Positions 1 through 8,483 of a stretch of 64,000 nt of DNA are shown here, one piece after another. This DNA is from Saliniradius amylolyticus. Lineage in GTDB: Bacteria; Pseudomonadota; Gammaproteobacteria; Enterobacterales; Alteromonadaceae. The notes under the pieces are model-generated. The model was not told the DNA's origin and ran no database searches. It saw only the letters and a program-made list of their open reading frames with translations. The position numbers and the translations under genes are program-made. Where the stretch lies: assembly GCF_003143555.1 (NCBI RefSeq), contig NZ_CP029347.1, positions 1,240,001 through 1,304,000 on the forward strand, in the 5' to 3' direction. Every line of letters begins with the position of its first letter. Positions within the stretch are counted from its first letter, which is position 1.

Positions 1-74
1 CTGCTATATAAACTCGCAGTAAAGATAAAAATAGTTCAGGGGAGCACTTTGGCAACTGTTGGTACAGGGATCCT

Positions 75-1142
75 ATGCATGACCTGTTAGAAACGGCCCA
101 TTATCGTTGTGCCCTGATCACCGAATGGCAGGAGCTGGAACAGCATGAACATGCCTGGCAGACCCTGGCTAAGGAGTACGGCAAAGACGGGTGGTTCTCA
201 TCGCCTCAATGGTTGCGGCCTTGGTACGAGTGCTTCTGGCAAAGCGACTGGAGCTTACTGGCCGTGCTGGTATGGAATCATCGGAGGGACCTGGTGGCAT
301 TGTTGCCACTGTACACCCAACCATCCTACTTAGGAGCCAGAGTGCTGAGGCCATTGGGGCAGGGGGAACCAGAAGAGGCGGAAATTGCCTCGGAGTATAC
401 CGACGCTTTGGTTCACCCAGCGCATGGTTCTGAGCTAATGATGATATTAGAACGCGCGGTGTGTGCCTTGCCTTTTGATTGGTGCTATTGGCGGGCGCTG
501 TCCGAGAAGGCTGGCTGGCTAAGCGTTGTTGCCCGCCAGCCCAGAGTCCAGTTTCGACCTCTCGGCCTGCGTTATATGTCTTTAGCGGGCAGTCCTCCAT
601 CAATGTCTTTGGAACGGCAGTATCGACGGCGTTTGAGAAAGCTTCAAAATCAGGGGGCCCACTGTCGTTGGTTGGCAAGGAGCGAAATGACAGATTATTG
701 GTCCAGCTTAAAACAGTTGCACCAAAAGCGCTGGCATCAGCGAGGCAAGACCGGTGCATTTATCTCTGGTGCGTTTAATGCTTTTCATCAACGCCAGATG
801 CAAACATCAAAACGGCTAAAAATGAGTGTCTTGGAGTCGCCCGAATGTATTTACGGCATCCACTGTTACTATGAATATCAGGGGCGGCTGTTTTTTTATC
901 AAAGCGGTTGGGACCCGGCGTTTTCGGCCATGTCACCGGGTTTGGTTTTGCATCTGTGGAGCCGTAAGAGTCACTCGGACTGGGATTATGACTTGATGCT
1001 GGGCTCGATGAACGACAGCTATAAGGCAAAACTGGCCGATAGTATGGGCCTTATCGGAGAAGTACTTTGGATTAGGCACCCTCTTCGCTATGCCTCGGCG
1101 CGAGTGCTATCCAGGGTATTGATGTTTTTGGGAAACAGCTAA
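75..1142 (+). CDS. GNAT-fold (CelD/BcsL, FemAB-like) acyltransferase of the exopolysaccharide locus
   Basis: A 355-residue soluble protein with no signal peptide or membrane segment. The central and C-terminal parts (about residues 170-330) resemble the CelD/BcsL acetyltransferase domain: a basic stretch with RRRLRKLQNQ near residue 190, then WHQRGKTGAF, and a later strand FFYQSGWDP. Family members are thought to transfer acyl groups in polysaccharide or peptidoglycan-precursor modification; the substrate here is unknown. The ATG at 75 has AGGG about six bases upstream and the stop overlaps the ATG of the polymerase gene by one base, so the two are probably co-transcribed. The 74 bases before it probably belong to the end of an upstream gene or its leader, but the frame cannot be decided. 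XrtA loci commonly carry a FemAB-like protein, and this may be that component. Confidence 0.75.
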   Translation: MHDLLETAHYRCALITEWQELEQHEHAWQTLAKEYGKDGWFSSPQWLRPWYECFWQSDWSLLAVLVWNHRRDLVALLPLYTQPSYLGARVLRPLGQGEPEEAEIASEYTDALVHPAHGSELMMILERAVCALPFDWCYWRALSEKAGWLSVVARQPRVQFRPLGLRYMSLAGSPPSMSLERQYRRRLRKLQNQGAHCRWLARSEMTDYWSSLKQLHQKRWHQRGKTGAFISGAFNAFHQRQMQTSKRLKMSVLESPECIYGIHCYYEYQGRLFFYQSGWDPAFSAMSPGLVLHLWSRKSHSDWDYDLMLGSMNDSYKAKLADSMGLIGEVLWIRHPLRYASARVLSRVLMFLGNS

Positions 1143-2503
1143 TGTTGGTACAGAGTTTGGGTAAACCTCAATCCATGGAGGCGGAGAAGTCCGACTCCAC
1201 AATACCTTTTGTGTTTTTGTTAATTTACTTTGCACTGGTGCTGATTCGGCCCCATGAAATGGGGCAGACTCTCTACGAAACGCCCATTATTCGGTATTCA
1301 TTGATACTGACCTTTATTGCCTATCTGTTATTAACGCGACCGAAGGTATTCCCCATCCAATTCTGGTTATGCCTGGCGGTGACTCCGGTGATGGTGGTCT
1401 CAGGTGCGCTCAATGGGTGGTTGGGGGGCGGGGTTCAAAGTGGAATTAATTTCCTCACTGGGGCCACCTTACCCTTCCTCGTGGTATGTAGCATCGCTAC
1501 AACGCCGGCTCGGCAAAAGACGTTGATGCTGCTGGCTATTCTGGCGGCTATCCTGATGGTACATAATGGCATATCGCAGCGCGCTGACCCGATGGGGATA
1601 GGCTGGAGTGGGGCAATGATGACCTTGCATGGGCGTATAACTTATCTGGGGTTTTTAAATGACCCTAATGATCTGGCCATGTTTTTGGTAATGACGCTGC
1701 CTTTTGTGATGTTCTTTATCTATCGAGGCAACTGGCTGACTAAGATATTGATGTTGGGCGTGGCGGTCTTTCTCGCTTATGGCGTCTACCTGACGAACTC
1801 GAGAGGGGCCATTGTATCGCTGTTATTTCTGATGGCCGTGGGCTTTTATTTTCGTTACGGCAAGGTAAAGGCGTTCTTTTTCGGGCTGTTGTTATTGCCG
1901 TTGGTGGTGGTGGTATTGACTAAGTTTCGCTCCATTGATGCAAGCGAGAGTTCTGCTTACGGGCGTGTCGATGCCTGGTATGAAGGCATGCAGATGTTCT
2001 TTTCCAACCCGCTGTTCGGTGTGGGACAGAATAACTTTCTTGATCATCACGGCCTGACGGCCCACAACTCTTATGTACTGGTATTGGCCGAATTAGGAAT
2101 GGTGGGTTATCTGTTATGGATGCTATTCGCCCTGTTGACGCTGTATATGGTCTACCCTAGGCGTCAACTAAATACTCTATCCCTTCCTGAAAAGAAGGCT
2201 GATGTTGGCTTTGAAGCAAACGGTCAGGATACTGATTATGAACGGGTTAGAGAGCAACAGTTATTAATGACAACGTATTTCTACTCTTTTTTGGGCTTTT
2301 TGAGCACCGCATTTTTCTTAAGTCGTTCCTATACATTGATTGGTTACCTGTTCGCGGGACTGGCAGTGGCCAGCTTTTATCGCACGGCCAGGATGAATGG
2401 AAGCCTCAATGTCGAAGGGTTAGGCAGAGTAATTTGGTTGGGGCTGGCGCTGTCAGCAGGGGCCATTGCCAGCATGGTGGTAATTATTAAATTGTTGATT
2501 TAG
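1142..2503 (+). CDS. O-antigen ligase/polymerase (Wzy-like) membrane protein
   Basis: A 453-residue polytopic inner-membrane protein with roughly ten to twelve hydrophobic segments. A Wzy_C-type motif, AHNSYVLVLAELG, is seen near residues 305-318, just after a periplasmic loop containing FGVGQNNFLDHHG; this is typical of O-antigen ligase/exopolysaccharide polymerase proteins. The probable role is polymerising lipid-linked repeat units at the periplasmic face. A charged insertion near residues 345-380 would lie in the cytoplasm. Its start overlaps the stop of the acyltransferase gene by one base, and its 3' end overlaps the convergent flippase gene by 17 bases. Confidence in the superfamily is high; whether it polymerises or ligates cannot be read from the sequence. 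Confidence 0.85.
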   Translation: MLVQSLGKPQSMEAEKSDSTIPFVFLLIYFALVLIRPHEMGQTLYETPIIRYSLILTFIAYLLLTRPKVFPIQFWLCLAVTPVMVVSGALNGWLGGGVQSGINFLTGATLPFLVVCSIATTPARQKTLMLLAILAAILMVHNGISQRADPMGIGWSGAMMTLHGRITYLGFLNDPNDLAMFLVMTLPFVMFFIYRGNWLTKILMLGVAVFLAYGVYLTNSRGAIVSLLFLMAVGFYFRYGKVKAFFFGLLLLPLVVVVLTKFRSIDASESSAYGRVDAWYEGMQMFFSNPLFGVGQNNFLDHHGLTAHNSYVLVLAELGMVGYLLWMLFALLTLYMVYPRRQLNTLSLPEKKADVGFEANGQDTDYERVREQQLLMTTYFYSFLGFLSTAFFLSRSYTLIGYLFAGLAVASFYRTARMNGSLNVEGLGRVIWLGLALSAGAIASMVVIIKLLI

Positions 2504-3944
2504 GTTTATCCTGACTCAGCAACCGTTTGCTTTCTAGTAATCTGTCTTTGCAAAACAACCATAAGACCCCCAGGTAGGTGACAGCGCCCAGCATGACCAG
2601 ACATGTGAGGTTGATGATGGTTACTTTGACTAACCATATCTTGGCGATGTGCACCAACAGTAGCATCAGTCCACCGGCCAATACGAAGGGCAATACACTG
2701 CGCATCAATCCCATGGCTGAAAACTGCAGGTAGTGGGTGTAGCGGCGCAGTAACATGAAGTAGACGACAGGAAAGCCCAAAAGCCAGGCTCCGGCCAGCC
2801 CCGGAGCTCCATAGTGGCTACCGATGACAATGGCCACACTCATGACGGCGATGCTGAGCAGCGTGTTATTAAGCAATACGCCACCTTTGCCAAGGGCCTT
2901 TATGGCGGGGTGAAACAATTCTTCGCTGAATCGCAGAGGCATGATCAATAGTACCAGCGTGGTGGGTAATATGGCGTCCTCCCAGCGAGCTCCCAAAACC
3001 AGTGGAATAATATAGTCGGTTACACTGGCCAGCCCCCAAAATATCGGCAAGACCGCCAGAGCTGAGAGTTGTTGGGCCCGCAACATATAGTTTCCGATCA
3101 GCTTAGGCGAGTGCTGTATCTGCGAAAACGCTGGGAAGGCAACTTGGCGAATTAATGGCAGTATTTTCTTTTGTGGCATCAGCGCAAACTGGAGAGCAAC
3201 GGCAAACAGACCGATTTGGGCATTACTGAGTAATAACCCACCAACGGCCACATCCAGGTGTAAAAACAGATAGAGCACAACGGACAGCAGGCTCATGGTG
3301 CCGCCAAATCGTCCCAGTTCTTTTATTTGTGAAAAGTCCAGCGAAGGCCAGAAACGAATGGGGTGGATGAGGGTGAGTGCGATTACCCTAAGTCCAATGG
3401 CGACGATCTCTCCATAAACTAACGCCCAAAAACCAAAGCCGTTTAAAGCGAAGGTGAGAGTGGCGATGGCGGCCACAATATTGGCTCCGGCATTGATGAG
3501 TGATAGTGACTTAAACGCCATTTGACGGCTGAGCATGGCTGAGGGAATGGCTTCCAGTGCCAGCAGCAGGAAACACCATGCATTGACCCTGAGAATGTCA
3601 TCGACTACCTCACTGTCGTAAATATAGGCGAACCAGTCGGCGGTCAGCATCTGCAAGGCAAACAAACTGAGGTAAAACAACAGTATGGCCCCAAAGTAGC
3701 CTGACAGCTGTTGTTGACTGAGTTGTTTTGACTGAATCAGGGGGCTCAGGGCAAAGGCGCCCGCCACCGTGGTCAGAAAGCTGAACAAGATGTCGGAGAT
3801 GGCTACCACCCCGTAGTCTTCCGGGGTGAGAATACGGATCACCCAGAAGGTGATAAGCCATCGAATAAGCTGGGTGCCTATCCGGCCGATAGCAACCCAC
3901 TTTAACGAATTCAATACCTGCGCTTTAAACGACAAATTGGGCAT
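2487..3944 (-). CDS. Lipopolysaccharide/exopolysaccharide flippase (Wzx-like, MOP superfamily)
   Basis: A 485-residue membrane protein with about 14 predicted helices and the amphipathic N-terminus typical of the Polysacc_synt group (RWLITFWVIRILTPEDYG near residues 24-43). Such proteins flip undecaprenyl-linked sugar repeat units across the inner membrane for Wzy-dependent polymerisation. It is encoded opposite to its neighbours, tail to tail with the polymerase gene (17-base overlap of 3' ends) and head to head with the CapK-like gene, and so needs its own promoter in the 187-base gap at 3945-4131. It is the only flippase-like gene in the locus and is therefore the likely partner of the Wzy-like protein. 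Confidence 0.87.
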   Translation of the reverse strand: MPNLSFKAQVLNSLKWVAIGRIGTQLIRWLITFWVIRILTPEDYGVVAISDILFSFLTTVAGAFALSPLIQSKQLSQQQLSGYFGAILLFYLSLFALQMLTADWFAYIYDSEVVDDILRVNAWCFLLLALEAIPSAMLSRQMAFKSLSLINAGANIVAAIATLTFALNGFGFWALVYGEIVAIGLRVIALTLIHPIRFWPSLDFSQIKELGRFGGTMSLLSVVLYLFLHLDVAVGGLLLSNAQIGLFAVALQFALMPQKKILPLIRQVAFPAFSQIQHSPKLIGNYMLRAQQLSALAVLPIFWGLASVTDYIIPLVLGARWEDAILPTTLVLLIMPLRFSEELFHPAIKALGKGGVLLNNTLLSIAVMSVAIVIGSHYGAPGLAGAWLLGFPVVYFMLLRRYTHYLQFSAMGLMRSVLPFVLAGGLMLLLVHIAKIWLVKVTIINLTCLVMLGAVTYLGVLWLFCKDRLLESKRLLSQDKPKSTI

Positions 3945-4131
3945 TGTGCTGTCTCAGTGTGCGTGATCCGGGATGGATTACAAACCGGCAGTGTAGCCAG
4001 TGATGATTGAATTTACGACATTTTTTCCATCAAAACATTGACATTAAACGGATATGACCAATGATAAATGTAATTGTAAAACACGAATAAGTTGCAGTTC
4101 GTTCTGACTGTCTGGCAAAAGGAGAAGTGGG
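3945..4131. promoter_or_regulatory. Divergent intergenic region with candidate promoter for the 4132 operon
   Basis: This AT-rich gap separates the flippase gene (leftward) from the rightward glycosyltransferase operon. A perfect -35-like TTGACA lies at 4038-4043, with AT-rich, -10-like bases about 17-20 bases downstream (near 4061-4070). The -10 match is poor, so the assignment is tentative. No sigma-54 type GG-N10-GC motif was recognised here. Confidence 0.35.
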
Positions 4132-5478
4132 GTGGCTTGGTACCCTTGGATGCTTAACAAGGTCTTATTGCCGGTTTATCAGAAGTTAAGGTCCAAGCCT
4201 TTGCTGGACTACCTGGATGAGTATAAAAATCACCTGAACTGGACTGAAGATCAACTCAGAGAGCATCAGTGGCAACAGTTGCTGCGGCTGTTGACTCATT
4301 GTTTTGAGCATTCGCCTTTTTATCGTCAGCATTGGCAGCGCGCTGGTCTTGACTCAGTACAAGATATCCGTAGCCGGGATGACTTTACACGTTTGCCTCC
4401 GGTAAACAAATCCGTGTTAACCGAGCATCGTGACCGGGTACTGGCTCAGACAGGCAGTGGTGGTATTCGTAAATCTACCGGTGGATCCACCGGTCAGCCT
4501 TTTCATTTCGAGCTAAACCCCGACAGTAATACACGCCGAGAGGCGGTTATGTGGCGGGCTTATGGTTGGTTAGGGGCAGGTCTGGGACATAAAACGTTGT
4601 ACCTGTGGGGAACCGATGTTGGGCCTCAGCCTTGGTCGAAGCGTTTGAGAAACCGGCTATATCATGGGTTCTATAACCGCACCATGCTAAATGCTTTTGC
4701 CATGCGCAGCGATAACCTCGACAGTTACGTTAACGAAGTAAACCGAGTGCGACCTGAGGCTATTGTTGGTTACGTAAACCCATTGTTTGAGTTAGCTCGT
4801 TATATCGTCGAAAAAGGGCTGACAGTGTATCAGCCTAATGCCATATTGACTGGCGCCGAGCCCTTGTTTGAGTCGCAGCGACAGATCATCGAGCAGGCCT
4901 TTGGCGCCCCAACATACAACACCTACGGCTGTCGTGAAGTGATGTTGATTGCCGCCGAGTGTCAAGCGCATAAGAGGCTGCACATTAATAGTGACCAGTT
5001 GATGGTGGAAGCCCTGGATGAGCAAGGGCAGAGTCTGGAGCAGGGCAGTGGTGATCTAGCCCTAACGGACCTTTTCAATTACCGGATGCCTTTGGTGCGT
5101 TATCTGAACGGTGACCGGGTCTCACTCGCCCGAGAGGGCTGTGGTTGCGGTAACCCGCTACCAGTGATGGACAGCGCAGAGGGTCGCAAGCTGGACATGC
5201 TAAGGACCCCATCCGGCGCTCACATTCCCGGTGAGTTGTTCCCCCACTTGTTTAAAGAGTTCCCGGAAATCAAGCGGTTTCAGGTGAGGCAAAGCCAACT
5301 GGATAGCTTGGATGTTTTGCTGGAGTGCCCGTTGCCACTCGGTGATGAGGCGGTTGAGCGACTGCAGAGGGAAGTGGACAAATACAGCCAAGGTGAATTA
5401 CGGGTAAATGTTCGGCGAGTGCCGAGCATCCCCTTAAACGCTTCAGGCAAACACAGGGTGACGATTTGTGAGCTGTAA
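4132..5478 (+). CDS. CapK/PaaK-like AMP-binding (phenylacetate-CoA ligase family) protein
   Basis: A 448-residue soluble protein of the phenylacetate-CoA ligase/CapK group of adenylate-forming enzymes. The phosphate-binding motif STGGSTGQPFHF lies near residues 115-126, an adenine-site motif TYGCREVMLIAAEC near 264-277, and a C-terminal lobe follows LDMLRTPSGAHIPG. PaaK itself activates phenylacetate; CapK-like relatives occur in capsule and exopolysaccharide loci and are thought to activate an acyl group for polysaccharide decoration, but the substrate is not known. The start is GTG at 4132, supported by GGAG about seven bases upstream. The gene begins a rightward operon, and the next gene overlaps it by 11 bases. 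Confidence 0.8.
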   Translation: MAWYPWMLNKVLLPVYQKLRSKPLLDYLDEYKNHLNWTEDQLREHQWQQLLRLLTHCFEHSPFYRQHWQRAGLDSVQDIRSRDDFTRLPPVNKSVLTEHRDRVLAQTGSGGIRKSTGGSTGQPFHFELNPDSNTRREAVMWRAYGWLGAGLGHKTLYLWGTDVGPQPWSKRLRNRLYHGFYNRTMLNAFAMRSDNLDSYVNEVNRVRPEAIVGYVNPLFELARYIVEKGLTVYQPNAILTGAEPLFESQRQIIEQAFGAPTYNTYGCREVMLIAAECQAHKRLHINSDQLMVEALDEQGQSLEQGSGDLALTDLFNYRMPLVRYLNGDRVSLAREGCGCGNPLPVMDSAEGRKLDMLRTPSGAHIPGELFPHLFKEFPEIKRFQVRQSQLDSLDVLLECPLPLGDEAVERLQREVDKYSQGELRVNVRRVPSIPLNASGKHRVTICEL

Positions 5479-6640
5479 ACCCAAACTATTAATTATTACC
5501 AACCTTTATCCGTTGCCATGGCAGCCGAGTCGGGCCATGTTTAATCAGCAGCAGTTTAAGCAGCTGGAGCAGGATTACGAACTGTACTTTTTGATTCCTG
5601 TGGCGTTTGCGGACTGGCTGGCTCATGCGTTTATGGTGGGGAAGTCGTCTCACTATCGTTTGGTACCTTATTTTTACACGCCTAAGATTGGCCGGCGCTG
5701 GTATGGTCGTTTCATGTATTGGTCGCTTTGGCTATGGGGGCGGCGTTGGCTACAGCGTATCAGACCGCAGAAAGTCCTGGCGACCTGGGCCTATCCCGAT
5801 GTGGTTGCGGCCGCGCCTATCGCTCGCCGTTTGAATGCGGAGTTTTACTTCAAGGTGCATGGCAGTGATATCAATATCCACGCGCAGGACAAACATCGCG
5901 CGCGTCAAATACTGGCAGCGGCGGATGAGGCCCAAGGGATAGTGGCGGTCTCCGAGGCTCTGAAGACCAAGATGGTCAGTATGGGGATTCAAGAAGATAA
6001 AATCCACGTCATCTACAATGGTGTGGACCACAGTTTATTTAGCGAGCCTAAAGAACCTCCCATCAAACGAAATTACTTTTTGTATGTGGGTAATTTAAAG
6101 GCAGCAAAAGGGGTTATGGAATTACTCGAAGGTTTTGCCCGGTTGAGTGTGGACCCTGAGGAGCCGATGAAACTGGTCTATTTGGGCGGTGGCCCCATGT
6201 TAGGGCGCCTTAAAGAACGGGCCAGGAAGCTGGGTGTTGCCGGTCGGGTGGAGTTTGCCGGGGTAGTGCCTCACAAAGCCTTGGGGCCATGGATGCAACA
6301 TGCCAAGGCAGTGGTTTTGCCCAGCTATCATGAAGGGGTGCCCAACGTGGTTTTAGAGGCAATGGCCGCCGGGGTGCCAGTGGTGGCAACAGAGGTAGGC
6401 GGCATTCCCGAAGTGTTGGACAGGGAGCTGTGCGGTCTGTTAATCCCGCCCCAAGACGCGGCCGCGGTAGCAAAAGCATTGCAGGGCGTATTGAAGCACT
6501 CATGGTCGAGCGAAGCCATAAAGGCATACAGTCAGCGTTTCAGCTGGCAGGAAAACCGTAAGGGCCTGTTGGAGCTATTAAATACAAGCTCCGGGGACAA
6601 CTCAGAAACTCAGGGCCAGGGCGATGACATATCTGCTTAA
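5468..6640 (+). CDS. GT4-family glycosyltransferase
   Basis: A 390-residue cytoplasmic GT-B enzyme. The N-terminal acceptor domain starts LLIITNLYPLPWQPSRAMF, and the C-terminal Glycos_transf_1 domain has LYVGNLKAAKGVMELLEGF near residue 203 and the nucleotide-sugar motif PSYHEGVPNVVLEAMAAGVP near 280-300 (the E-x7-E region). It would retain anomeric configuration while adding a sugar from a nucleotide or dolichyl-type donor to the growing lipid-linked repeat unit; donor and acceptor are not readable. The start is GTG inside the end of the CapK-like gene (11-base overlap), and its 3' end overlaps the deacetylase gene by 17 bases, indicating translational coupling. Confidence 0.9.
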   Translation: MSCKPKLLIITNLYPLPWQPSRAMFNQQQFKQLEQDYELYFLIPVAFADWLAHAFMVGKSSHYRLVPYFYTPKIGRRWYGRFMYWSLWLWGRRWLQRIRPQKVLATWAYPDVVAAAPIARRLNAEFYFKVHGSDINIHAQDKHRARQILAAADEAQGIVAVSEALKTKMVSMGIQEDKIHVIYNGVDHSLFSEPKEPPIKRNYFLYVGNLKAAKGVMELLEGFARLSVDPEEPMKLVYLGGGPMLGRLKERARKLGVAGRVEFAGVVPHKALGPWMQHAKAVVLPSYHEGVPNVVLEAMAAGVPVVATEVGGIPEVLDRELCGLLIPPQDAAAVAKALQGVLKHSWSSEAIKAYSQRFSWQENRKGLLELLNTSSGDNSETQGQGDDISA

Positions 6641-7259
6641 TTGGCCCTGGTTGCAGCGCTGCTTAGCGCCTTGGTTGCTAAAACGTCAATCGCCCAGGCG
6701 CAAACAGCTATTTTTGACCTTCGATGATGGTCCCACTCCAGAAGTGACCCCGTCGCTACTGGCCTTACTGACTGAAACTGGTGCCAGGGCGACTTTTTTT
6801 ATGCTGGGTCAGCAGGTTGAGCGGTATCCCTCGCTGACAGCACAAATTCATGCTCAGGGCCATACATTGGCTAATCATTCCTTTGACCATGCGCCGTTTC
6901 ATCGCATTAGCCATCAGCAAAAAATACAACAGGTGGCGCGTACCAATGCTGTCATCGAAGCCATCACTCATCGTTCGTGTCGGTGGTTTCGCGCACCTCA
7001 GGGACGCTGGGATCTGAGGCTGCTGCTGTACCTTGCCAGAAAAGGCATGACGGCAGTGCACTGGAGTCGCGACTCGATGGATTTTAGGAAGTGGCCCCCC
7101 GAACGGTTGGTACAGGAATTTGACAGCCATCCCCCGGTTAATGGCGATATTATTCTTTTTCACGATGACGATGATCGTTGTGTCGAAGCCCTTAAAACAC
7201 TCATTCCTCGCTGGCAGGCACAAGGCTTTGAACTGTGCGCTCTGGAGTCGCGTTCGTGA
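6624..7259 (+). CDS. Polysaccharide deacetylase (NodB domain)
   Basis: A 211-residue protein that is almost entirely one NodB domain. The catalytic and metal-binding signatures are intact: LTFDDGPTP near residues 31-39 (Asp-Asp pair) and NHSFDH near 88-93 (HxxxH zinc ligands), followed by RWFRAPQGRWD and a final FHDDDD segment. Family members remove N- or O-acetyl groups from polysaccharides or small sugar substrates. No signal peptide is visible, although the N-terminus has a hydrophobic WPWLQRCLAPWLL stretch, so the site of action is uncertain. The ATG at 6624 lies inside the preceding glycosyltransferase gene, and its stop overlaps the following GTG start. Confidence 0.88.
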   Translation: MTYLLNWPWLQRCLAPWLLKRQSPRRKQLFLTFDDGPTPEVTPSLLALLTETGARATFFMLGQQVERYPSLTAQIHAQGHTLANHSFDHAPFHRISHQQKIQQVARTNAVIEAITHRSCRWFRAPQGRWDLRLLLYLARKGMTAVHWSRDSMDFRKWPPERLVQEFDSHPPVNGDIILFHDDDDRCVEALKTLIPRWQAQGFELCALESRS

Positions 7260-8431
7260 GGGTGTTATTTCATCATCGTACCCGGGGCCAGGGGGCGGAA
7301 GGTGTGCATATTTTAGGGGTGACCAACGGGCTCAGGCAGCTTGGTCACCAGGTGTCACTGTTATCTTTACCAGGAGCGGATCCTGAGCAAAGCGCCAGCA
7401 AGACAAGCCCGGAAAAGGCCAGGCGACACCCTTTAAAAGGCTTATTGGAGTGGACACGCCACGCCCCTGAATGGCTGTTTGAGCTGTTTGAACTGTCTTA
7501 TAACCTTGTTGCCTGGTATCGGTTGCGTCGTGCAGTAAAGCGCCAATCGATCCAGTGCATTTATGAACGCTACTCTTTGTTTATGGTGGCGGGGGTGGTT
7601 TGTGCTCGTCAGAAGAAGTTGCCCATCATTCTTGAGGTCAATGACTCCTGCCTGGTTGAGCGGGTAAGACCATTGTTTTTTAAAGGGCTGGCAAGAAGGA
7701 TTGAACGCTGGATCTTTCAGCATGCCAGCGGCCTGGTGTTTATCTCCGGCCGTTTTCAATCGGTGGCGAAACAAGCATACAAAGATCTGCCACCTAGTGT
7801 GGTGTCACCCAATGGGGCCGACCTGGCGCGTTTTCATCCTGACGAAAGGCGCCGTCAAAAGTTACGCCAACAGTTAGGGGTTCAGGATAAAGTCGTACTA
7901 GGGTATGTAGGGGCCTTTGTCCACTGGCATGGTATCGATTGGTTTGTCGATATGATGGTGGAGCGACTGCATGAGGTCCCGGACTTGGTGTTGTTGCTGG
8001 TGGGAGATGGGTATTGTTTCGAAGCCATTGAACAACGTGTACAAGAAGCTGGCGCCGGGCAGCAGGTGATTATGACGGGCCGTTTACCGCACGAACAGGT
8101 GGTGGATTACCTCGCAGCGATGGATTTGGGCATATTGCCCGACTCCAATGACTATGGCTCACCCATGAAGTTGTTCGAATTTATGGCAATGGGCAAGGCG
8201 ATGGTGGCACCGGATTATTCCCCCATCGAGGAAGTGGTGGAAGATGGTGAGACCGGTTGGCTTTTCCCAGCGGGCGATCGTCAGGCTTGTATTGAGAAAG
8301 TGCTGGTGCTGGCAGGGGATCGTCATCACCAACAAAAGGTGGGGGAAAACGCCCGAGATTATATTAAGCGTGAACGCCAGTGGCACCATAACGCCCAGCA
8401 GCTGATGGGATTACTGGATAATACACACTAA
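7256..8431 (+). CDS. GT4-family glycosyltransferase
   Basis: A GT-B glycosyltransferase of about 391 residues with N-terminal motif VLFHHRTRGQGAEGVHILG, a Glycos_transf_1 core at LGYVGAFVHWHGIDW, and the donor-site region SPMKLFEFMAMGKAMVAPD. It probably adds a sugar in repeat-unit assembly on the cytoplasmic side. The open frame extends to a GTG at 7235, but the GTG at 7256 forms a GTGA overlap with the preceding stop, has GGAG about nine bases upstream, and gives the usual Met-Arg-Val-Leu N-terminus of the family. I therefore prefer 7256. A short stem-loop (8440-8455, GAGTGG/CCACTC) follows the stop without a T-run. Confidence 0.88.
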   Translation: MRVLFHHRTRGQGAEGVHILGVTNGLRQLGHQVSLLSLPGADPEQSASKTSPEKARRHPLKGLLEWTRHAPEWLFELFELSYNLVAWYRLRRAVKRQSIQCIYERYSLFMVAGVVCARQKKLPIILEVNDSCLVERVRPLFFKGLARRIERWIFQHASGLVFISGRFQSVAKQAYKDLPPSVVSPNGADLARFHPDERRRQKLRQQLGVQDKVVLGYVGAFVHWHGIDWFVDMMVERLHEVPDLVLLLVGDGYCFEAIEQRVQEAGAGQQVIMTGRLPHEQVVDYLAAMDLGILPDSNDYGSPMKLFEFMAMGKAMVAPDYSPIEEVVEDGETGWLFPAGDRQACIEKVLVLAGDRHHQQKVGENARDYIKRERQWHHNAQQLMGLLDNTH

Positions 8432-8483
8432 GACATTGCGAGTGGCTCTCCACTCTAGCAAGGGTCGGTGGCAGGGGGATTGA

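Noticed and set aside
169-759. Leftward open frame of about 196 codons under the GNAT gene
   Set aside because: Shadow of the rightward gene; composition is Ser/Arg/Pro-rich with no domain, and the neighbouring genes support the plus strand.
8440-8455. Stem-loop GAGTGG/CCACTC between two glycosyltransferase genes
   Set aside because: No following T-run; it is probably an internal operon structure at most.
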